Assembly (NCBI GenBank): GCA_026708165.1
Contig: JAPOVO010000445.1
Location: forward strand, 1 to 10,881
Source: Chloroflexota bacterium
GTDB taxonomy: Bacteria > Chloroflexota > UBA11872 > VXNJ01
DNA length: 10,881 nt
Direction: 5' to 3'
The notes under the pieces are model-generated. The model ran no database searches, was not told the origin of the DNA, and was given only the letters and a program-made list of their open reading frames with translations. A program made the position numbers and the translations under genes. This document shows, piece after piece, positions 5,886 through 10,881 of the stretch (position 1 is the stretch's first letter; each line of letters begins with the position of its first letter).

Positions 5886-8800
5886 CTAAACCGTCGCCGC
5901 AAGCTCCGTGACTTCGGAAGCGGGAACGCCGTCGGTTAAGACCACTGCCCGTCCAGAGTGTGAGGCCACACGAGGTCCAGGAGTGGTTATACCCGTCAGA
6001 TTCAATACATCAGCAGCGCCGACGCTGACTCGCTGTTCGGCGAGCGGCTCTCGACGAATCTCGCGGAGTATCTTCACCGCCTCGGGGAGCGCGTACTGTT
6101 CGCCGACGAAACCGGAAACGAAACGCCCTCCGCGCACCTCGCCCCTGGCTTCGAGCCGTCTGAGTGCTTTCAGCAGGTAACGCCAGGGCATAGCGACGCT
6201 CTCCTGCTGTATGAGATCGCGGAATATGACGCCGTAGCGGTCGAGCAGCATTCCCGCCAGGCTTTCAGCCAGCCTGTGCTCGTCGTCCGGGTCGCGGTCG
6301 GGAACGCTGATAGCCGCCCAACGTCCCGGCGGGCTGGCGGCGATGCCGTTGAATCCCGAACGTCGCGGACGCCGCCGGTGGTGTGACCGCCACCCTTGCG
6401 CGATGGTCCTAATCCCTTGGAATCCATCCGAGGTAACGAGTCCCGCGCCTATCAACTCACGCAGTCCCTGTTCCACATCAGTTCGCAGCCTGCCGGTTTG
6501 CGTGGCGATCTCGTCGAAGAACAGTGCACCGCGCCGGCGCAAAAGCTGCAAGACTTCACCGGCTGCGCCAATTTCCGGCTCTGGCGGCTTGTCGGTCATG
6601 TAGCTGCGGGCGGCGGTCAGCAGATCAGGCAAGTCCTCCCTGAAAGCCAACGTCATGGGAGTGGCGCGCGTGGCGGCGGAGCGCGAAGCGCCTTGGTCGG
6701 CGTGTCCGTTTGCGTCCACTGCCGGACGCCGGGGCGAAAGTCTCGCCCACACGATCTCTCCAGCAAAGCAAAGCTCATCGAGGTCGCTGGGACGGTAGTC
6801 TCGGACGCGCGCCGGAAGCAGGTCGCGCTCCCACGCCGGCGCCGGAGCCTCGAATCCCTGAAGCCGCCGGATGGCTCGCCGGATACCCTCCTTGCCTTCG
6901 AGACGGGTTTTGGAGTCGGCGTGCTGCCAGCGCACCAGGAATCGCATGAAGTCGCGCGCTGAAACCGGCGCGATTTCCCTCCGTAGCTTTTCGAGCGTGT
7001 AACGATGGACACGGGCCAGAAGGCGTCTGTCGCAAAACTCCTCGATCTCTGCGCCCGGTGTGAAGGTCCCGCGCAAAATGAAGCCGCCCGATTCCACGTG
7101 CAGAAGACCCATCTCGACGTCTCGCCGGTCCAGTGCAGTTCGCTCGCATAGCGCCTCAGCAGTCGTTGGGGCCAAGACCTCGGTGTGTCCGCGGATAATC
7201 TGGGTGATTGCGTCTTCACGATTTTCCGCCGCGACTGCCACACCGTCGGGGAGAGCCAACTCGGGGACTTCGCGGTGGGGGAACAGTTGCGCGATCAACC
7301 TGACACTTTCGGCCGCGTACCATACGCGGTTTGACCCGCCATCGAGCGAGCGCGCCCGCCCGGCCAGCGCGAGCTCCAGCAGCCAGGGTCTCCAGTCCTG
7401 AATGAAGCGCTCTTCGATTGCGACAAGACCTAACAGCGCGTCGTGGACCTCTTCGGCATCGCGGGGCTGCGGCCAAGCTTCCTCCGCTACGCGGCGAATC
7501 GCGTCGGCATCGAGCGCTCCGAGCTCGCGAGCGTCTTCGGGCAACACACGGCGAAGGCTCACTGCACGAGTTCGGCGCTCCTCAATTGGGGCCTCGTCCA
7601 GATAGGTATAAGGCTTACCGCTCACCACCTCATGGGACATGGGCGACGGTTCTGCCGTATCCACCGCGTGAAGGCGAATACCGCCGTCTTCGATTCGACT
7701 CAGAATCTCGGCGAGACCGTCAACGTCCATGGCCTCCCGCAGGCAGTCGTGGACTGTTTGGCGAATCAGCGGGTGATCGGGGAGTTCGAGCGGCCCGGTG
7801 CTTTCTTCCTGGCGGCCGACCTGGTCGGGAAAGACGGCGGCCATTAGATCGTCGCCGCGCATACGTTGTAAGAACGGCGGGACGCGCCGTCCGCCACGCT
7901 GCCGTAGGATCGCCAGCGCCCTCGTTGCATTCCATCGCCAACGGGTTGGGAACAAAGGGGTGTACAGGATGGCCTGCTCGAGCAGCCGCGTTACGCTGGA
8001 TGACTTCAAGTAGGAAAAGGACTCTTCCAGCGGAAACGAGTGCTGCGGTCCCAGCGATAGCAGGAAAGCGTTGTCGTTGGCGGCAGCTTGAAGTTCAAAG
8101 TCGAACTTGACGCAGAAGCGCTTACGCAGCGCGAGACCCCACGCGCGATTTATCCGCTGTCCGAACGGCGCGTGGACTACGAGCTGCATCCCTCCCGTTT
8201 CATCGAAGAACCGTTCGAATACGACGTTCTCGGCGCTCGGCACAGTTCCAAGCGCCTCTACTGAGGCTCGCACGTACTCGATTAGCTGCTCCGCGCCTAG
8301 GTCATTTAGGGCGCATCGATCACGCAGCATCTTGGCAAGGGTCGCGGGTTCGTCGAGTCCGGCGGCCACGTCTTGCCGCAGACGCCCCACCTCTTCGGAA
8401 AGCTCCACGGTGCGACCCGGCGCTTCTCCCAGCCAGAACGGTATGGTCGGTGGCGCGCCCTGAGCGTCGATGACCCTGACCGTTCCCTGAGTGACCCGCT
8501 GGATGCGCCAGGACGTGCTGCCGAGAAGGAAGATGTCGCCGGCCATGCTTTCCATGGCGAAGTCTTCGTTGACCGACCCGACCTTTATCTCATCCGGTTC
8601 CTTGATAACGGGGTAATCGCCGGTCTCGGGAATGGTCCCGCCGTTAGTGAGCGCAGTCATGCGAGCGCCGCGCCTACCGCGCAGGACTCGGTTTATCCGG
8701 TCGTGATGCAGCAGCCTGGGTGCACGGCCCGCCCCGTCTCCGACGCCCGCTGCGAGCATCTCCACAATTTCGTTGTAGTCCTTGCGGGTGAGGTCTGCGA

Positions 8801-10109
8801 ACGGAGCGGCCTTGCGCGTGAGATCGAACAGAGCGTCTTCATTCCAGTCCTCACACGCGCACTCGGCAACGATCTGCTGGGCAAGCACGTCCAGAGGTGC
8901 AACCGGCTGCACGATTCGGTCGAGGCGTCCGGCTCGAGCGGCGCGAACCAGCGCCGCGCATTCGATCAACTCGTCGCGGGTCGTGGGGAACAGCCGTCCG
9001 TGGGGACGCACGCTCAGCCTGTGTCCGGATCGGCCGACCCGCTGCAGGAAGGCGGCGATGCTGCGCGGGGACCCGATCTGGCAGACCAGGTCGATGCTGC
9101 CGATGTCGATGCCCAATTCCAGCGACGCCGTCGCCACCAGAGCCTTAAGGGTCCCTTCCTTGAGCCGTCGCTCTACCAGCAGCCGCCGCTCCTTGGCCAG
9201 GCTGCCATGATGGCTCGCAACGGCGTCGGCTCCGAGGCGCTCGGTCAGATTGTGTGCTACCCGCTCGGCGAGCGCGCGCGTGTTTACGAACAGCAGCGAG
9301 GTCTTGTGCGACTCGATAAGCGCGGCGAGCCTGTCGTAGATGTCTCCCCATTGCTCTCTGGGGGCCACGGCCTCGAGATCGCTCGGCGGCGTTTCGATGG
9401 CAAACTCGATGTCACGCTGGTGGCCAAGATCGACGATTTCACAACTGGCTTCTGGACTGGCGCCGACCAGGAACTTCGCTATTTCTTCCAGGGGCCGTTG
9501 CGTGGCCGAAAGTCCGATCCGCTGAGGTGGGGTGTTGGCGATGTGGTCCAGCCTCGCCAGCGAGAGCGCGAGGTGGCTTCCGCGCCGGTCGCGGGCGAGT
9601 GCGTGGATTTCGTCCACGATGACGGTGCGGACCGTGCGCAACATCTCGCGACCATTCTTGGCCGTCAGTAGCAGGTAAAACGACTCCGGCGTTGTGATAA
9701 CGATATGCGGCGGCCGGCGGACCATCGCCTGGCGGTCGGATTGAGCGGTATCGCCCGTGCGTACAAACGTGCGGATTTCCGGGACGTGCAGCCCCGAGCT
9801 ACGGCCGGCCTCGCGGATTCCGGCCAGCGGCTCTTCCAGGTTGCGCTGAATGTCGTTGCTGAGCGCCTTGAGCGGCGATATGTAGACGACGGCGGTTTCG
9901 TGGGCCAGCTCGCCATCGCCGCCGTGGGCAACGAGATCATCAATGCTGGACAGGAAAGCCGCGAGCGTCTTGCCGGAGCCCGTCGGCGCGGCCAGAAGCG
10001 TATTTCGACCCGACCGTATTAGCGGCCAGCCGGCATCCTGAGCGTCGGTCGGCGCGCCGAACCGGCGTTCGAACCAATTCCGGACCGAGGGCTGAAAGGC
10101 CGCAAGCAC
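5886..10109 (-). CDS. lhr: Lhr family ATP-dependent helicase, long form
   Basis: The 1407-residue product is a superfamily 2 helicase of the Lhr ('large helicase-related') long type, close in length to E. coli Lhr (about 1538 residues), a 3'-5' DNA translocase linked to DNA repair. The motor domains show motif I APTGSGKT (41-48), motif II DEIH (166-169), motif III SAT (201-203), motifs V and VI from ASLELGIDIGSID to LQRVGRSGH (328-363). The Lhr-core winged-helix and beta-barrel region runs to about 850, ending in PSPMSHEVVSGKPYTYLDEA and APIEERRTRAV. The long C-terminal domain (about 880-1407) contains WQHADSKTRLEGKEGIRRAI (1061-1080) and LQGFEAPAPAWERDLLPARV (1083-1102), both typical of Lhr-CTD, the region reported to carry uracil-DNA glycosylase activity in E. 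coli. GTG 10109 is the start: it precedes the conserved FQPSVRNWFERRFGAPT segment, the next Met is after motif I, and GAGAG (10116-10120) lies six bases upstream. It is convergent with the dehydrogenase gene, 30 bases apart, and looks intact. Confidence 0.95.
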   Translation of the reverse strand: MLAAFQPSVRNWFERRFGAPTDAQDAGWPLIRSGRNTLLAAPTGSGKTLAAFLSSIDDLVAHGGDGELAHETAVVYISPLKALSNDIQRNLEEPLAGIREAGRSSGLHVPEIRTFVRTGDTAQSDRQAMVRRPPHIVITTPESFYLLLTAKNGREMLRTVRTVIVDEIHALARDRRGSHLALSLARLDHIANTPPQRIGLSATQRPLEEIAKFLVGASPEASCEIVDLGHQRDIEFAIETPPSDLEAVAPREQWGDIYDRLAALIESHKTSLLFVNTRALAERVAHNLTERLGADAVASHHGSLAKERRLLVERRLKEGTLKALVATASLELGIDIGSIDLVCQIGSPRSIAAFLQRVGRSGHRLSVRPHGRLFPTTRDELIECAALVRAARAGRLDRIVQPVAPLDVLAQQIVAECACEDWNEDALFDLTRKAAPFADLTRKDYNEIVEMLAAGVGDGAGRAPRLLHHDRINRVLRGRRGARMTALTNGGTIPETGDYPVIKEPDEIKVGSVNEDFAMESMAGDIFLLGSTSWRIQRVTQGTVRVIDAQGAPPTIPFWLGEAPGRTVELSEEVGRLRQDVAAGLDEPATLAKMLRDRCALNDLGAEQLIEYVRASVEALGTVPSAENVVFERFFDETGGMQLVVHAPFGQRINRAWGLALRKRFCVKFDFELQAAANDNAFLLSLGPQHSFPLEESFSYLKSSSVTRLLEQAILYTPLFPTRWRWNATRALAILRQRGGRRVPPFLQRMRGDDLMAAVFPDQVGRQEESTGPLELPDHPLIRQTVHDCLREAMDVDGLAEILSRIEDGGIRLHAVDTAEPSPMSHEVVSGKPYTYLDEAPIEERRTRAVSLRRVLPEDARELGALDADAIRRVAEEAWPQPRDAEEVHDALLGLVAIEERFIQDWRPWLLELALAGRARSLDGGSNRVWYAAESVRLIAQLFPHREVPELALPDGVAVAAENREDAITQIIRGHTEVLAPTTAEALCERTALDRRDVEMGLLHVESGGFILRGTFTPGAEIEEFCDRRLLARVHRYTLEKLRREIAPVSARDFMRFLVRWQHADSKTRLEGKEGIRRAIRRLQGFEAPAPAWERDLLPARVRDYRPSDLDELCFAGEIVWARLSPRRPAVDANGHADQGASRSAATRATPMTLAFREDLPDLLTAARSYMTDKPPEPEIGAAGEVLQLLRRRGALFFDEIATQTGRLRTDVEQGLRELIGAGLVTSDGFQGIRTIAQGWRSHHRRRPRRSGFNGIAASPPGRWAAISVPDRDPDDEHRLAESLAGMLLDRYGVIFRDLIQQESVAMPWRYLLKALRRLEARGEVRGGRFVSGFVGEQYALPEAVKILREIRREPLAEQRVSVGAADVLNLTGITTPGPRVASHSGRAVVLTDGVPASEVTELAATV

Positions 10110-10115
10110 GCCTTA

Positions 10116-10120
10116 CTCTC
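10116..10120 (-). promoter_or_regulatory. Ribosome binding site of lhr
   Basis: On the minus strand GAGAG lies six bases before the GTG at 10109-10107 and supports that non-ATG start. Confidence 0.5.
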
Positions 10121-10230
10121 TCACGAGCGTCACCAGCCCATCCTCGTTTTAGTCGCAGATTGCAGGAGGATAGCGCTGTCCAATCGAGCCTTTTCTGTAG
10201 ATTGTCTTAGCGATTCAAGTATACGAGGCC

Positions 10231-10246
10231 CCCGGCAGAGCCTGGG
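10231..10246 (-). terminator. Small hairpin after pstB, possible weak terminator
   Basis: On the minus strand CCC-A-GGC, loop TCT, then GCC-GGG forms a six-pair stem with one bulged A, starting a few bases after the pstB stop codon. No T-run follows. It lies in the 143-base gap between pstB and lhr, where I see no gene and no clear promoter, although the lhr promoter may be here. Confidence 0.25.
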
Positions 10247-10252
10247 CTAGCG

Positions 10253-10881
10253 TCAGCCGAACCGACCGGTTATGTATGCCTCGGTCCGCTTATCGCTGGG
10301 AGTCGTAAACAGAAGTTGGGTTTCGGCGAATTCGACCAGACCGCCCGCGCCATGTTCGTCTACGTTAAAGAACGCAGTGCGGTCGGATACACGCGCGGCC
10401 TGCTGCATGTTGTGGGTCACGATTACGATTGTGTACTTCTCGCGCAGTTCGCGTATCAGGTCCTCTATACGCGTGGTGGCTATCGGATCGAGCGCCGAGC
10501 ACGGCTCGTCCATCAAAATAACCTCCGGCTCCACCGCCAGCGCACGCGCGATACACAGGCGCTGCTGCTGACCGCCGGACAACGCGAGCCCGCTCTGCTT
10601 GAGATCATCTTTGACTTCGTCCCAAAGGGCCGCGCCGCGCAGGGAGCGTTCAACGATGTCCTCGAGCTTTCCGTCGTATCCGTTTACGCGCGGACCGTAA
10701 GCGACGTTCTCGAAGATGGTCTTAGGGAAAGGGTTCGGCTTCTGAAAAACCATGCCGATCCTCTTTCTTATCTCGACCGGGTCTACGCTCCGAGCATATA
10801 TGTCGCGGTTGCGAAAGAGGACGCGGCCTGCGTGACGGGCGGCGGGAATAAGCTCGTTCATTCGGTTGAAGCAGCGCAGGT
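10253..10881 (-). CDS. pstB: Phosphate ABC transporter ATP-binding protein PstB (N-terminus outside window)
   Basis: This is the ATPase of the high-affinity PstSCAB phosphate importer, acting on the cytoplasmic face of the membrane. The frame runs through the window edge: [12 protein letters not shown] at the edge is the family segment just after the Walker A lysine, so about 45-50 N-terminal residues including Walker A are missing. Visible features, in order, are the Q-loop [23 protein letters not shown] signature [15 protein letters not shown], Walker B VILMDEP, D-loop SALDP, the H-loop histidine in [14 protein letters not shown], and the characteristic C-terminus ITGRFG. PNPFP after the Q-loop and the ITGRFG end are specific to PstB among ABC ATPases. 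Partner genes pstS, pstC and pstA would be expected upstream, beyond the window. phoU, often placed directly after pstB, is not there; lhr follows instead. Confidence 0.95.
   Translation of the reverse strand, partial: LRCFNRMNELIPAARHAGRVLFRNRDIYARSVDPVEIRKRIGMVFQKPNPFPKTIFENVAYGPRVNGYDGKLEDIVERSLRGAALWDEVKDDLKQSGLALSGGQQQRLCIARALAVEPEVILMDEPCSALDPIATTRIEDLIRELREKYTIVIVTHNMQQAARVSDRTAFFNVDEHGAGGLVEFAETQLLFTTPSDKRTEAYITGRFG

Noticed and set aside
8373..9671. Plus-strand open frame (432 codons) opposite lhr
   Set aside because: It lies fully within the conserved Lhr helicase motor and core coding sequence, and its product shows no family motif; an antisense shadow.
5886..10109. Lhr as part of a defence island
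   Set aside because: Large helicases occur in defence systems, but this one has all the features of housekeeping Lhr-long including its C-terminal domain, and its neighbours are PstB and a metabolic dehydrogenase.

Overview
This is a GC-rich bacterial chromosomal segment, by eye roughly 60% G+C. It holds seven clear protein genes packed in two opposing blocks. The plus-strand block (1-5855) carries a sugar aminotransferase fragment, a molybdenum hydroxylase large subunit, a family 4 glycosyltransferase, a MoaD/ThiS-like ubiquitin-fold protein and a D-2-hydroxyacid dehydrogenase. The minus-strand block (5886-10881) carries a full-length Lhr-type helicase and, upstream of it, the phosphate transporter ATPase PstB. 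I saw no tRNA, rRNA, insertion sequence, phage gene or CRISPR array. No taxonomic marker is present. The mix of a molybdenum hydroxylase subunit without its partners, a MoaD-like protein, a hydroxyacid dehydrogenase and GTG starts reminds me of environmental Chloroflexota such as the SAR202 group, but this is an impression and not a demonstrated assignment.

Layout. 1-537: C-terminal half of a DegT/DnrJ/EryC1 aminotransferase, cut by the window edge. 538-743: non-coding leader with one hairpin and a good ribosome binding site. 744-3014: molybdopterin-binding large subunit of a xanthine dehydrogenase/aldehyde oxidase family enzyme, with no FAD or 2Fe-2S subunit beside it. 3015-3116: short gap holding what looks like the decayed 5' end of a moaD-like gene. 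3117-4337: GT4 glycosyltransferase. 4338-4510: gap with a possible 32-residue ORF and a hairpin. 4511-4822: intact moaD/thiS-like gene, whose product has its Gly-Gly 16 residues before the stop. 4815-5855: D-2-hydroxyacid dehydrogenase overlapping the end of moaD. 5886-10109 (minus): lhr. 10253-10881 (minus): pstB, N-terminus outside the window.

Working together. The overlap of moaD and the dehydrogenase makes translational coupling likely, so these two are the best candidates for a functional pair. The aminotransferase and glycosyltransferase both fit cell-surface or secondary glycan synthesis but are separated by the molybdenum enzyme. The Lhr helicase (DNA repair) and PstB (phosphate uptake) are independent housekeeping functions that happen to share a strand. 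The most unusual points are the moaD-like relic that makes an imperfect direct repeat with the intact moaD across the glycosyltransferase gene, and the non-terminal Gly-Gly of the intact MoaD-like protein. I did not find a clear new multi-gene system.
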